Positions 18,125 through 27,301 of a DNA stretch of 64,000 nt are shown here, piece after piece (positions within the stretch are counted from its first letter, which is position 1; every line of letters starts with the position of its first letter). The notes beneath the pieces were generated by a model that saw only the letters and a program-made list of their open reading frames with translations, made no database searches and had not been told where the DNA came from. The DNA is from Cyanobacteriota bacterium (GTDB lineage: Bacteria; Acidobacteriota; Vicinamibacteria; Vicinamibacterales; UBA2999): contig JAIEMQ010000044.1 in assembly GCA_019752015.1 (NCBI GenBank), forward strand, positions 205,647-269,646. The letters run 5' to 3'. The position numbers and the translations under genes were made by a program.

Positions 18125-20005
18125 ATGAGCCCGCCACCCGATTCCGGACCACTGCCGCAGGGTCAGCGCCCGGAAGAACGGCTGTTCTCGCTCGACCCGG
18201 AACAATCGCGGCGCGAGCAATACCGGCGCCGCTACACGCTCGACGTCATCCAGATTCCGATCATGCGCGTGATCGGCTTCGCGGCGATGACGCTGGCGGC
18301 GCTGCTCTACGACCTCAACCTCGAGCCGTTCCCGCTGCCGGGATTTCTGAAGCTCGCTGCGATCAACTTCGGCTACGCGCTGACGGCAGTGGTCGTGGTA
18401 CGCGCGCTTTACGATCGCGTCGGGCGCTTCGACCTGACACTGCTCTTCCTGCACATCGACGTCGTCGTCTGGCTGTTCACGATGCATCACGTCAGCGCCG
18501 CCGATCAGTTGTTCGCGTTCTTCCTGCTAGTGCGCGTCGGCGACCAGGTCGGCTTCGGCTTCCGCCGCGCGTTTTACTTCACTCACGTCGTCGTCGCGAC
18601 CTATCTCGCTTACTTGTGGTGGTTGTCGACGGGCACGTCCGATTTCTCGTGGGCACAATACCTTTACGTCGCGGCGACGATGTATGTGATTGGCACGTAC
18701 ATCGCGATTACCGGCATTGCGATCGAATCGCTGCGAAAACGATCGAGCGCGGTCGTCAGGCAGGCGCGCGATCTCCTGCGCCAGCTCGAGACGCGCACCG
18801 AGGAACTGCGCGCCCAGGCGGTGGAGCTCGAACACGCCAGGGTCCAGGCCGAGGGCGCGAGCCAGGCGAAGTCGGCCTTTCTCGCGACGATGAGCCACGA
18901 GATCCGCACGCCGATGAACGGGGTCATCGGCATGACCAGTCTCCTGCTCGACACCCCGCTCGACGCGACGCAGCGCGAATACACCGAAACCATTCGCCAG
19001 AGCGGACAGAACCTGCTCGTGATCATCAACGACATCCTCGATTTTTCGAAGGTCGAGTCGGGCGCGGTGATGCTCGACCCGCGGCCGTTCGACTTGCGCG
19101 ATGCGGTCACGCGCGGTCTCGACCTGCTCGCGCCACAGGCGCGCGCGAAAGGCCTGGACCTCGATTTCAGAATCGAAGCAGGTGTGCCCGCGCGCATCGT
19201 TGCGGATGCCGAGCGGCTACGGCAAGTGATCGTCAATCTCGTCGCCAACGGCGTCAAATTCACCGAGCATGGGTCGATCGACGTGTCGATCAAACTGGCC
19301 GATGCGTCGAACGCGTCGCGTGACAAACCGCTGACCCTCGAGTTCCACGTGGTCGACACCGGAATGGGAATTCCGCCGGCACAGCAGGAGCTGCTGTTCC
19401 GCCCGTTTTCACAAGTCGACAGCAGCATCGCGCGACGTCACGGCGGAACCGGACTGGGACTGGCGATCAGCAAGGGGCTGGTCACCGCCATGGGCGGAAC
19501 GATCTGGGTGCGCAGCGACGCCGGCCTGGGTTCCAGTTTTACGTTCACGCTGCCAACATCGGCGGCGCCTGACGTCGCCGAGCCCGCGGAGGACGCCACG
19601 CCATTTGATGACACGCTGGCCGGACGGACGCCGTTGCGCATCCTGGTGGCCGAAGACAATGGCGTCAACCGCAAGGTGGTGCTCGCCATGCTCCGCCGCT
19701 TCGGCTACGACGCGGACGTTGCGCTCAACGGCCGCGAAGCGGTCGATGCGGCGCGGCGGCAGCGCTACGACCTGGTCCTGATGGACATCCAGATGCCGGA
19801 AATGGACGGCCTCGATGCGACGCGCGCGATCCTCGCGCTCGACTCGGCGCCGCCACGCATCATCGGCCTCAGCGCCAACGCGATGACCGAGGATGTGGAC
19901 GCCGCCAAGCAGGCCGGCATGAACGGCTACCTGGCCAAGCCGCTCGAGCCGGGCGAACTGCGACGCGTGCTCGACGGATCGGATTACGCCAGAAACATCT
20001 CGTAG
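18125..20005 (+). CDS. Hybrid sensor histidine kinase / response regulator
   Basis: A 626-residue inner-membrane signalling protein. The N-terminal third has about six hydrophobic helices (sensor region, residues about 45-210) with no recognisable ligand domain. A coiled-coil linker follows ([23 protein letters not shown]). Next are HisKA with phospho-acceptor His258 in [11 protein letters not shown] and an HATPase domain with N box ([20 protein letters not shown]) and G boxes ([18 protein letters not shown]). The C-terminal receiver has the acidic pair in VAEDN and phospho-acceptor Asp554 in [11 protein letters not shown], with the conserved Lys in LAKPLEP. No output domain, so phosphate probably passes to a separate Hpt protein. 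The last 22 bp overlap the convergent ilvA gene. Confidence 0.94.
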   Translation: MSPPPDSGPLPQGQRPEERLFSLDPEQSRREQYRRRYTLDVIQIPIMRVIGFAAMTLAALLYDLNLEPFPLPGFLKLAAINFGYALTAVVVVRALYDRVGRFDLTLLFLHIDVVVWLFTMHHVSAADQLFAFFLLVRVGDQVGFGFRRAFYFTHVVVATYLAYLWWLSTGTSDFSWAQYLYVAATMYVIGTYIAITGIAIESLRKRSSAVVRQARDLLRQLETRTEELRAQAVELEHARVQAEGASQAKSAFLATMSHEIRTPMNGVIGMTSLLLDTPLDATQREYTETIRQSGQNLLVIINDILDFSKVESGAVMLDPRPFDLRDAVTRGLDLLAPQARAKGLDLDFRIEAGVPARIVADAERLRQVIVNLVANGVKFTEHGSIDVSIKLADASNASRDKPLTLEFHVVDTGMGIPPAQQELLFRPFSQVDSSIARRHGGTGLGLAISKGLVTAMGGTIWVRSDAGLGSSFTFTLPTSAAPDVAEPAEDATPFDDTLAGRTPLRILVAEDNGVNRKVVLAMLRRFGYDADVALNGREAVDAARRQRYDLVLMDIQMPEMDGLDATRAILALDSAPPRIIGLSANAMTEDVDAAKQAGMNGYLAKPLEPGELRRVLDGSDYARNIS

Positions 20006-21501
20006 GCGGAATTCCGTTCCTCGAACTCGTAATCGTAGCCAAGCGTCTCGAGAAATTCGCCGAATCGATCCGTGTCACCCTCGGGCACTTCGAATCCCGC
20101 CAGCACGCGGCCGAAATCCGATCCGTGATTGCGGTAATGAAACAGGCTGATGTTCCAGCGGCCGCCCAGACGATCGAGAAATTCCATCAGCGCGCCGGGC
20201 CGTTCGGGAAATTCAAAACGATAGAGACGCTCGTTGGCCAGCGCCGGCGCCCTGCCGCCGACCATGTGCCGGATGTGCAGCTTCGCCACTTCATCGTCGG
20301 TGAGATCGATCGCCGGATAGCCGGCGGCGTGCAAGAGGCCGAGCAGATCGATCGCCTGTTGTCGCGACGTGGTGGCGATGCCGACGAAGATGTGCGCGCG
20401 ATCGCGCCCGCTCAGGCGATAGTTGAATTCCGTCACGACCCGCCGGCCGATCGTCGCGCAGAATTCGCGAAACGCGCCGGGCCGCTCCGGAATCGTCACG
20501 CCGACCAGCGCTTCGCGTGCTTCGCCGACTTCGGCCCGCTCCGCGACGAAGCGCAGCCGATCGAAATTCATGTTGGCGCCGGTCAGCACCGCAGCCAGCG
20601 TGTCGCCTGAGTGTCCGGATGCCGCGGCCCACGAGCGGAGACCGGCCACCGCCAGCGCGCCGGCCGGCTCCATCAACGATCGCGTGTCGTCGAACACATC
20701 CTTGATCGCCGCGCAGATCTCGTCGTTCGACACTCGAATCACGTCGTCAACCCCGGTTTGCGCGATCGCAAACGTCAGCGCGCCGACCTCTCGCACCGCC
20801 ACGCCGTCCGCGAAGATGCCGACGCGATCGAGCGTGACGCGGCGTCCCGCGGCCAGCGACTGATACATCGCGTCGGCGTCAAACGGCTCGACACCGATGA
20901 CGCGCACCTCGGGCCTGACCGCCTTGATGTAGCTGACGATGCCGGCGATCAACCCGCCGCCGCCGACGGGCACGAACACGGCGCTCAAATCACGCGGCGC
21001 TTGCGCCAGGATCTCGACCGCCACGGTGCCCTGCCCGGCGATCACCAGCGGATCGTCGAAGGGATGAATCAGGATCCGTCCGCTCGCACCGGCGCGCTGC
21101 TGACAGCGCTCGGCCGCATCCGCAAAAGTATCGCCGGCCAGCTCCACTGCCGCGCCGAGATCGCGGACCGCATCGACCTTGATCTCCGGAGTGGTCTGCG
21201 GCATGACGATCAGCGCGCTGATCTGCAGGTGGCGCGCCGCATAGGCCACGCCCTGGGCATGGTTGCCGGCGCTCGCGGTGATCACGCCGCGCTCGCGCTC
21301 CTCCGCCGACAGGTGCGCCATCCGGTTGTAGGCGCCGCGTAATTTGTAGGTGAAGATCGGCTGCAGATCCTCGCGCTTCAGGAACACCTGGTGGCCGGTC
21401 CTCCGCGACAACCGCCGCGCCAAATCGAGCGGAGTGGCAGCGACCACGTCGTAGACGCGACTGTTCAGAATCAGCCGGAGCATCTGGTGTGGAGCGCTCA
21501 T
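19984..21501 (-). CDS. ilvA: Threonine deaminase (biosynthetic)
   Basis: A PLP enzyme converting threonine to 2-oxobutanoate and ammonia, the committed step to isoleucine. 505 residues, close to E. coli IlvA (514). The PLP lysine is in [12 protein letters not shown]; the cofactor-binding loops are [10 protein letters not shown] and VGGGGLIAG. The C-terminal 170 residues contain two ACT-like regulatory repeats ([19 protein letters not shown] and [20 protein letters not shown]), as in the isoleucine-inhibited biosynthetic form. The start at ATG 21501 overlaps the thrA stop as ATGA, so it is translated with thrA and falls under the same leader attenuator. A longer reading is possible but unnecessary. 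Confidence 0.96.
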   Translation of the reverse strand: MSAPHQMLRLILNSRVYDVVAATPLDLARRLSRRTGHQVFLKREDLQPIFTYKLRGAYNRMAHLSAEERERGVITASAGNHAQGVAYAARHLQISALIVMPQTTPEIKVDAVRDLGAAVELAGDTFADAAERCQQRAGASGRILIHPFDDPLVIAGQGTVAVEILAQAPRDLSAVFVPVGGGGLIAGIVSYIKAVRPEVRVIGVEPFDADAMYQSLAAGRRVTLDRVGIFADGVAVREVGALTFAIAQTGVDDVIRVSNDEICAAIKDVFDDTRSLMEPAGALAVAGLRSWAAASGHSGDTLAAVLTGANMNFDRLRFVAERAEVGEAREALVGVTIPERPGAFREFCATIGRRVVTEFNYRLSGRDRAHIFVGIATTSRQQAIDLLGLLHAAGYPAIDLTDDEVAKLHIRHMVGGRAPALANERLYRFEFPERPGALMEFLDRLGGRWNISLFHYRNHGSDFGRVLAGFEVPEGDTDRFGEFLETLGYDYEFEERNSAYEMFLA

Positions 21502-23957
21502 ACGCGCCCCAGCGAACAAATATCGTTCAGGATTCCGGCCGCGGTGACCTGCGCGCCGGCGCCAGGTCCACTGATCACCAGCGGCTCGCTGTGATAGCGG
21601 CGCGAATGAAACGTGACGATGTTCTGCGTGCCGCGGGCCGCGCCGATCGGGCTGGACGCCGGAACGGGACGTAATCCAGCGGTCACCTTCCTGCTGGTCG
21701 CCGACACGACATATCGCAATGGCCGCTGGCTTTCTGCCGCGCGCGCAACGCGGTCACGCCACATCGCATCGAGCTCCGGCAAACGATCGAGGAATTCCTC
21801 GAGCGGAAGATGCCGATACGCGGCAGGGACGAGATCGTCAGCGGCCGGCGCGGCGCCGCGATAGCCCATCATGCGCGCGAGAATCAGACCTTTGCGCGCG
21901 GCATCGCGGCCTGACAGATCGTCGCGCGGATCGGGCTCCGCATAGCCGCGTGCCATCGCCTCTTTCACCGCCGACGAGAACGCGCGGCCGGCTGAGACTT
22001 CCGACATCACGAACGTCAGCGTGCCGCTGACGCAACCGTGGATCCGCAGCACGCGATCGCCGCTCTCGGCGAGCTTGCGATAGGTGTCGATGATTGGCAG
22101 TCCGGCGCCGACCGTGGCTTCATAACGCATTTGGCGCCCGACGGCGTCGCACGCCTGCAGCAGTTGCTCGTAACCGTCGCGCGTGTCGGCGAGTGGGCGC
22201 TTGTTCGCAAGCACGATGTCGAAGCCCTGGCCGATCGCCGCTTTCAACATGCTGGCCGTGTCGTCGCTCGTGACATCAACCACTACCGGTCTCGAGACGG
22301 CGTGATCCGACATGAACGCCAGCGCCTCATCGGCGTTGGCGGCGCGGCCGCCGAGCGACGACAACAACGCACCGTTTTCTTTGGCGCGTGCCAGCTTCAG
22401 GAGCTTCGCGCGGGACAGACCCCGGTTATCGAACACGTACCCCGATCGATCGAGCAGGCCGACGATGCGCGCACGCGGCTCGATCTTCGACGCCGCGATC
22501 TGATCCGCCAGCGCGCGGCCGACGCGGCCGAAGCCGAGCAGCACGATGTCCTTGTGCGTCGCCGCCACCGGCCGGCCGCCGCCGATCTTCGACAGCTGAA
22601 ACGCGGCGTGCACCCGGCGGGTGGCTTCAGCGGCCTGTTCCGCCGCGACGACGAACGAGATGTTGCGCTCCGACGATCCCTGCGCGATCGCCACGACGTT
22701 GATGCCGCCCGCCTCGAGCGCGCTGAAGACGCGCGCGCTGATGCCCGGCGTGCCGACCATGCCGTCTCCGACGACGGCAATGACGGCGGTCTTCGTCCGC
22801 GCGCTGACGCCGTCCACCCAGCCGTGCGCCATCTCCTCGCGCAAGCCGTGGCGCAGGCATGCCACCGCGCGATCGGCCTGTTCCTCCGGAACGGTGAACC
22901 CGATCGAGCTCTCGGAAGATGCCTGGAAGATTGTCGAGACCGACAAGCCTTCGGCCGACACCGAGGTGAACGTGCGCGCCGCGATGCCGTGCACGCCGGC
23001 CATGCCGCGCCCGGCCACCGTGATCACGGCTTGCGCCGGCAACACCGCGAGCGATTTCACCGGAAACGATTTCGACGACTGCCGTGCGGAGACTTCCGTG
23101 CCCGGCAACGAGGGATCGATGAACGATCGCACGCGTAACGTGATGCGCGTGCCGGCGATCGGAATCAACGCGCGCGGGTGCAGGACCTTCGCGCCGTAGT
23201 GCGCGGCTTCCGCCGCTTCACGATGGTGCAGCTGCGGAATGACGCGCGCATCCGCGACCATGCGCGGATCGGCGGTCATGATGCCGGGGACATCCTTCCA
23301 CAACATCACCTGCCGCGCGCCGAGCGATCGTGCCAGCGTGGTGGCGGTGAGATCGGTGCCGCCGCGGCCAAGCGTCGTGACGCTGCCGTCCGGCGCGCGG
23401 CCGATGAAGCCGGGCACGACCGCGATGGCGCCGCTGTCGATCAGCGGCTGCAGGACTTTCCGCGCGCGGCGGCCGGTGTCGTCGAACAGCGGCGTCGCAC
23501 CGGCATGGACATCGTTGGTGCGAATGATGTCCAGCGCATCAACGAATTGCGCGCGCTCGCGGCAGGCCGCCAGCGCCGCCGCCAGTAACCTCGCCGACAG
23601 TTGTTCGCCTCGTGCCGCCAGCGTATCGAGCGCGCGCGGTGATCGATCGCCCAGCACACGCATCGCTGAAGCGAGATGGCGAAACTCCTCCACCGCTGCT
23701 TCGATGGTCGCGATCAGCGTGTCGCGCGTGGCGCCCGCCGGCGCGATCGCCCGCGCCGCCTGCACATGCTTGTGGCGCAGCGTCTCCGCGGCATCAGGAT
23801 CCGCGGACAGCAGCAGGTCGGTGACGCCGGCCAGCGCCGAGGCGACGACCACGAGCGGGCCGTCGTGCCCGGCAATCCGCTCCACTGCTTTCTGTATCGC
23901 GCGCGCATCCGCCAGCGCCGCGCCGCCGAACTTCCACACTTGAACCGTTGAACCCAT
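21498..23957 (-). CDS. thrA: Bifunctional aspartokinase / homoserine dehydrogenase
   Basis: Catalyses the first and third steps of the aspartate-to-threonine pathway. 819 residues, essentially the length of E. coli ThrA (820). The N-terminal aspartokinase has VWKFGGAALAD (family usually KFGGTS; here Ala-Ala, worth noting) and GRGGTDLTATTLA. Two ACT domains follow (residues about 330-470: VLPAQAVITVAGRGMAGVHG and TAVIAVVGDGMVGTPG), then the NAD(P)-binding site LLGFGRVGRALADQIA and the homoserine dehydrogenase core (GAGLPIIDTYRKLAESGDRV, PRDDLSGRDAARK). Start is ATG 23957. It lies downstream of a Thr/Ile-rich leader peptide and terminator, so it is probably controlled by attenuation. Confidence 0.96.
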   Translation of the reverse strand: MGSTVQVWKFGGAALADARAIQKAVERIAGHDGPLVVVASALAGVTDLLLSADPDAAETLRHKHVQAARAIAPAGATRDTLIATIEAAVEEFRHLASAMRVLGDRSPRALDTLAARGEQLSARLLAAALAACRERAQFVDALDIIRTNDVHAGATPLFDDTGRRARKVLQPLIDSGAIAVVPGFIGRAPDGSVTTLGRGGTDLTATTLARSLGARQVMLWKDVPGIMTADPRMVADARVIPQLHHREAAEAAHYGAKVLHPRALIPIAGTRITLRVRSFIDPSLPGTEVSARQSSKSFPVKSLAVLPAQAVITVAGRGMAGVHGIAARTFTSVSAEGLSVSTIFQASSESSIGFTVPEEQADRAVACLRHGLREEMAHGWVDGVSARTKTAVIAVVGDGMVGTPGISARVFSALEAGGINVVAIAQGSSERNISFVVAAEQAAEATRRVHAAFQLSKIGGGRPVAATHKDIVLLGFGRVGRALADQIAASKIEPRARIVGLLDRSGYVFDNRGLSRAKLLKLARAKENGALLSSLGGRAANADEALAFMSDHAVSRPVVVDVTSDDTASMLKAAIGQGFDIVLANKRPLADTRDGYEQLLQACDAVGRQMRYEATVGAGLPIIDTYRKLAESGDRVLRIHGCVSGTLTFVMSEVSAGRAFSSAVKEAMARGYAEPDPRDDLSGRDAARKGLILARMMGYRGAAPAADDLVPAAYRHLPLEEFLDRLPELDAMWRDRVARAAESQRPLRYVVSATSRKVTAGLRPVPASSPIGAARGTQNIVTFHSRRYHSEPLVISGPGAGAQVTAAGILNDICSLGRV

Positions 23958-23984
23958 ATGTCTGAGCTTTCTGCGCTTTCTGTG
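23958..23984 (-). repeat. Short period-9 repeat before the thrA start
   Basis: Read in the direction of thrA: CACAGAAAG, CGCAGAAAG, CTCAGACAT and then the ATG. Three imperfect 9-bp units end exactly at the start codon. It is weaker than the other junction repeats but sits in the same place relative to the gene. Confidence 0.5.
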
Positions 23985-24000
23985 GCCCTGGTGAACAAGC

Positions 24001-24033
24001 AAAAGGCCATCACCCCTTTGCGGATGATGGCCT
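24001..24033 (-). terminator. Attenuator terminator of the thrA-ilvA leader
   Basis: In the transcribed direction AGGCCATCA (24033-24025) pairs perfectly with TGATGGCCT (24012-24004) around a 12-nt loop and is followed by TTTTGCTTG. The 5' arm also contains TCATCC, which is complementary to GGATGA at the last codons of the leader peptide (24071-24066). The same arm can therefore form an alternative antiterminator helix. The hairpin lies 44 bp upstream of thrA. Confidence 0.82.
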
Positions 24034-24065
24034 CGTCTTAAGCCCCGGTGTCTGTATAGATCACC

Positions 24066-24137
24066 TCATCCGCGTGGCACTCCACACGTAGTCGTCGTAA
24101 TGACGATAGTGGTCGCCGCGGACGGGTGCGTCTGCAT
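24066..24137 (-). CDS. thrL: thr operon leader peptide
   Basis: A 23-residue frame (ATG 24137, TGA 24068-24066) too short for normal gene callers. Residues 9-17 read TTIVITTTT, and seven of 23 residues are Thr and two are Ile. E. coli ThrL has the same kind of Thr/Ile block. The Thr codons are followed by a 7-bp hairpin (CGTGTGG with CCACGCG, 24088-24071) that could act as the pause structure. The stop-codon region GGATGA is complementary to the 5' arm of the downstream terminator. A ribosome stalled on Thr or Ile codons would free GGATGA to pair and prevent termination; one reaching the stop would cover it. Starved Thr- or Ile-tRNA would thus turn on thrA-ilvA. No strong Shine-Dalgarno sequence is visible. 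The start lies 19 bp after the hydroxyacyl-CoA dehydrogenase stop. Confidence 0.85.
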   Translation of the reverse strand: MQTHPSAATTIVITTTTCGVPRG

Positions 24138-24156
24138 GAGGTGGAGCGCTAGGCTA

Positions 24157-25017
24157 TCACGACTTCGGCGGGTACTCGTAAAAGCCCTTGCCGGACTTCT
24201 TGCCCAGATGCCCCGCCAGCACCATGCGTTTCAGTAATGGCGGCGGTGCAAAACGCTGCTCCCTGAACTCGTCGAACATGATGTTCGCGATGTAATAAGT
24301 AGTGTCGAGGCCGACGAAATCGAGCAGCGTCAGCGGGCCCATCGGATGTCCGCAGCCGAGCTTCATGCCGGTGTCGATGTCCTGCGGCGTGCCCAGGCCC
24401 TCTTCGACGCAGCGAATCGCGTCGAGCAGGTACGGCACCAGCAGGCGGTTGACGATGAAGCCGCCCTTGTCCGGCGCGGTAATCGGTTCCTTGCCGATCG
24501 CCCTGACGAACGCCATCAACGCATCGTGCGTTTCCTGCGTCGTCGCCAGCGCTCGAATCACCTCGACGAGCTTCATCAGCGGCACCGGATTGAAGAAGTG
24601 GAGACCCGCGACTTTGTCGGGACGCTTCGTGCCGGCGCCAAGCTCGGTGATGCAAAGAGACGATGTATTCGACGCGATGATGCAGTGCGGGCCGACCACC
24701 GCTTCCACCTGCGCGTAGGCCTGCTTCTTGATCTCGACGTTCTCGATGATCGCTTCGATCACGAGATCGCAATCCTTCAGGTCGGCGTACTTGGTTGTGC
24801 CTTTCAGGTTGCCGAGCGTCGTCTTCTTCGCGTCCTCGGTGACCTTGCCCTTCGCCACGCCGTCGGTCAGGAACTTCTCGATGCGGCCGAGCCCCTTGTT
24901 CAATACATCCTCGTTGACTTCGAGAACGATGGTCTTGAATCCCGCCGCCGCGGACACCTGCGCAATGCCCGCGCCCATCAACCCGCAACCCAATACACCA
25001 ACCGTTTTGATCGCCAT
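24157..25017 (-). CDS. hbd: 3-hydroxyacyl-CoA (3-hydroxybutyryl-CoA) dehydrogenase
   Basis: Oxidises L-3-hydroxyacyl-CoA, or reduces acetoacetyl-CoA, with NAD(P). 286 residues, the normal length of Hbd/PaaH-type single-domain enzymes. The Rossmann motif is GVLGCGLMGAGIAQ; the substrate-loop SNTSSLCI and the catalytic histidine in GLHFFNPVPLMKLVEV are present; PDKGGFIVNRLLVPYLLDA and GHPMGPLTLLDFVGLD are the C-terminal helical domain. It follows a thiolase gene across a 7-bp repeat tract that supplies a purine-rich leader ending at its ATG. With the two thiolases it forms an acyl-CoA module for four-carbon or fatty-acid metabolism. Confidence 0.95.
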   Translation of the reverse strand: MAIKTVGVLGCGLMGAGIAQVSAAAGFKTIVLEVNEDVLNKGLGRIEKFLTDGVAKGKVTEDAKKTTLGNLKGTTKYADLKDCDLVIEAIIENVEIKKQAYAQVEAVVGPHCIIASNTSSLCITELGAGTKRPDKVAGLHFFNPVPLMKLVEVIRALATTQETHDALMAFVRAIGKEPITAPDKGGFIVNRLLVPYLLDAIRCVEEGLGTPQDIDTGMKLGCGHPMGPLTLLDFVGLDTTYYIANIMFDEFREQRFAPPPLLKRMVLAGHLGKKSGKGFYEYPPKS

Positions 25018-25020
25018 GCG

Positions 25021-25048
25021 TTCTGCCTTCTGCCTTTTGCCTTCTGCC
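25021..25048 (-). repeat. Four 7-bp units between thiolase stop and hbd start
   Basis: In the sense of the genes the units are GGCAGAA, GGCAAAA, GGCAGAA and GGCAGAA. They begin immediately after the thiolase TAA (25052-25050) and stop three bases before the hbd ATG. The tract is almost entirely purine and contains several AAGG cores that could act as Shine-Dalgarno sequences. Confidence 0.9.
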
Positions 25049-25049
25049 T

Positions 25050-26231
25050 TTACAGGGCTTCGATAATCATTGCAATGCCTTGACCTCCGCCAATGCAGGC
25101 GGATGCCACACCGTATTTCTTGCCGCGACGCCGGAGTTCGAGCAGCAGCGTCAGCACGAGGCGCGCGCCGCTGGCGCCGAGGGGATGCCCGATCGCAATC
25201 GCGCCGCCGTTGACGTTGACCTTGTCGCGATTGAGACCGAGCTCCTTCTCGCACGCGAGATACTGTGGCGCGAACGCTTCGTTGATCTCGATCAGATCGA
25301 GATCGTTCAGCGACAGCGTCGCGCGTTCGAGCGCCTTGCGGATGGCCGGGGCCGGCCCCATGCCCATCATCGTCGGCTCGACGCCGACGGTCGCCCACGA
25401 CACGATTCTTCCAAGGGGCTTCGCGCCTCTTGCCTTCGCCGCATCCGCGCCGGCAATCACCAGGGCCGCCGCGCCGTCGACAATGCCGCTGGCGTTGCCG
25501 GCGGTGACGACGCCGTCCTTCTTGAAGACCGCCGGCAGCTTCGCCAGGATCTCCATCGTCGTCTCCGGGCGCATGTGATCGTCCTGCTCGATCAGTGTGA
25601 CGCCCTTCTTCGACTTGATCTCGACCGGCGTCACTTCTTCTTTCATCACGCCCGACGACCATGCCTTGTGCGCCAGCTGCTGGCTGCGCAGCGCGTAGGC
25701 ATCGGCGTCCTCGCGCGTGATGCCGTACTTCATCGCGCAGTTCTCGGCCGTGATCGCCATCGAGCAGCCGGCGTACGGATCGTTCAGCCCTTCCCACAGC
25801 CAGTCTTCGAGCTTGCCCTGGCCAAGCTTGAAGCCGCTGCGCGCGCCGCGAATCACGTGCGGCACCTGGCTCATGTTCTCCATGCCGCCGGCGAGCACGA
25901 ATCCGGCTTCATCGAGCTGAATGTGCTGCGCGCCGCTGATCACCGCCTGAATGCCGGAGCCGCACAGGCGATTCACGGTGAGCGCCGGCACTTCGACCGG
26001 CAAACCGGCCTTCAGACCCACATGACGCGCGCCGTAATGCGCATCGACGCTGCTCTGCTGCACGTTGCCGAACACGACGTGGTCGACCCACTCGGGCTTC
26101 GCGCCGCTGCGCTCGAGCGCCGCCTTCGACGCGATCGCGCCGAGCTCGATCGCCGAGAAATCCTTGAGCGCGCCGACATGAGTCGTCATCGGTGTACGCG
26201 CCCCGCCAAGAATGAAAACGTCTTCCGCCAT
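25050..26231 (-). CDS. Thiolase (acetyl-CoA acetyltransferase type)
   Basis: A 393-residue thiolase II-type enzyme that condenses or cleaves acyl-CoA/acetyl-CoA. The nucleophilic Cys is in VNRLCGSGIQAV (about residue 88), the His in GGAIAIGHPLGASGAR, and the second acid/base Cys in ASACIGGGQG. NEAFAPQ is the usual conserved loop. Start ATG 26231 (AEDVFILGGARTPM follows), placed directly after a 7-bp repeat. It stands between the isopropylmalate-dehydrogenase-like gene and hbd, all on the minus strand. A degradative or biosynthetic direction cannot be decided from sequence. Confidence 0.95.
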   Translation of the reverse strand: MAEDVFILGGARTPMTTHVGALKDFSAIELGAIASKAALERSGAKPEWVDHVVFGNVQQSSVDAHYGARHVGLKAGLPVEVPALTVNRLCGSGIQAVISGAQHIQLDEAGFVLAGGMENMSQVPHVIRGARSGFKLGQGKLEDWLWEGLNDPYAGCSMAITAENCAMKYGITREDADAYALRSQQLAHKAWSSGVMKEEVTPVEIKSKKGVTLIEQDDHMRPETTMEILAKLPAVFKKDGVVTAGNASGIVDGAAALVIAGADAAKARGAKPLGRIVSWATVGVEPTMMGMGPAPAIRKALERATLSLNDLDLIEINEAFAPQYLACEKELGLNRDKVNVNGGAIAIGHPLGASGARLVLTLLLELRRRGKKYGVASACIGGGQGIAMIIEAL

Positions 26232-26240
26232 CTGGATTTT

Positions 26241-26268
26241 GTTCTTCGTTATTTGTTCTTTGTTATTT
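26241..26268 (-). repeat. Four 7-bp units across the dehydrogenase stop and thiolase leader
   Basis: In the sense direction AAATAAC, AAAGAAC, AAATAAC, GAAGAAC, followed by AAAATCCAG and the thiolase ATG. The TAA stop of the upstream dehydrogenase (26251-26249) lies inside the tract, so its last residues (QITKNK) are encoded by the repeat. Confidence 0.9.
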
Positions 26269-27301
26269 GTCTGGCGACGAAGTCGCCGACCGCCGTCGTG
26301 CCGAGCGAGCCGCCGATGTCGGTGGTGGTCTGGTTGGCGGCAATCGCCGCTTCGACGGCAGACTCGATCGCCCTGGCTTCGTCGCGCTTCCCCATCGTTT
26401 CCAGCATCAGCGCGGTGGAGAGAATCGCGCCGATCGGGTTGGCGACATTTTTCCCCGCCAGCGGCGGCGCCGATCCGTGCACCGGTTCGAAGAGCGACGT
26501 CTTTCCAGGATGGATATTTCCCGACGCCGCCATTCCAAGGCCACCCTGCAGTGCTCCGCCGATATCGGTGATGATGTCGCCGAACAGGTTGTTGGTGACG
26601 ATGACCTGGTACTGACCCGGATCCTTGACGAGAAACATCGCCAGCGCGTCGATGTATTGGTGCGTCGCGGTGATCCCGGGATAGAGCGCCGCGACTGCCT
26701 TGAACACCCGCTGCCAGAGCGCGTGGCCCTGCTGCATGGCGTTGCTCTTGTCGGCCATGCACACCTTCGTGAGGCCGTGGTCCTGCGCGAATTCGAACGC
26801 GTGCCTGATGATTCGATGCACGCCCTTGTAGGTGTTGATCTCTTCCTGGAGCGCCACCTCGTCGTCTGTGCCGGCCTTGAAGCGTCCGCCGACGCTGACA
26901 TAGACGCCTTCGGTGTTCTCGCGGAATACGACGAAGTTGATGTCCTTGCGGCCGCGATTCTTGAGCGGGCTGAGCCGATCGTCGAGCAGCTTGACCGGGC
27001 GATAGTTGACGTAGAGATCGAGCTCGAAGCGGGTGCCGAGCAGAATGTCGCGCGCGTGCCGGTTGTCGGCGACGCGCGGATCGCCGAGCGCGCCGACGAA
27101 GATCGCGTCGAACTCGCGCAGCATCTGGTAGCCGTTGGCCGGCAGCGTCTCGCCGGTCTTCAGAAAATGATCGGCGCTCCACGGCAGGTGCTCGAGAGCA
27201 AAGCGGCGGCCGAACGCGTCGCCGGCGGCCGTCAGGACTTTCACGGCTTCCGCCGTGACGTCCTTGCCGATGCCGTCTCCCGCTATGACCGCGATTTTCA
27301 T
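26249..27301 (-). CDS. Isocitrate/isopropylmalate dehydrogenase family enzyme
   Basis: A 350-residue NAD(P)-dependent beta-decarboxylating dehydrogenase. Family motifs are IAGDGIGKDVTAEAV, LDLYVNYRPVKLL, NFVVFRENTEGVY (substrate Tyr), and the metal/nicotinamide region NNLFGDIITDIGGALQGGLGMAASGNIHPG followed by FEPVHGSAP. Length and motifs fit 3-isopropylmalate dehydrogenase or tartrate/homoisocitrate-type relatives. No leuA, leuC or leuD is nearby, so leuB is not assigned. The neighbours are thiolases rather than leucine genes. Both ends touch 7-bp repeats: the start codon directly follows one and the stop lies within another. Confidence 0.88.
   Translation of the reverse strand: MKIAVIAGDGIGKDVTAEAVKVLTAAGDAFGRRFALEHLPWSADHFLKTGETLPANGYQMLREFDAIFVGALGDPRVADNRHARDILLGTRFELDLYVNYRPVKLLDDRLSPLKNRGRKDINFVVFRENTEGVYVSVGGRFKAGTDDEVALQEEINTYKGVHRIIRHAFEFAQDHGLTKVCMADKSNAMQQGHALWQRVFKAVAALYPGITATHQYIDALAMFLVKDPGQYQVIVTNNLFGDIITDIGGALQGGLGMAASGNIHPGKTSLFEPVHGSAPPLAGKNVANPIGAILSTALMLETMGKRDEARAIESAVEAAIAANQTTTDIGGSLGTTAVGDFVARQITKNK

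Noticed and set aside
25018..25797. N-terminal extension of the hydroxyacyl-CoA dehydrogenase through the thiolase gene
   Set aside because: It is a shadow of the thiolase coding frame and passes through the 7-bp repeat; the Rossmann motif starts only after ATG 25017.
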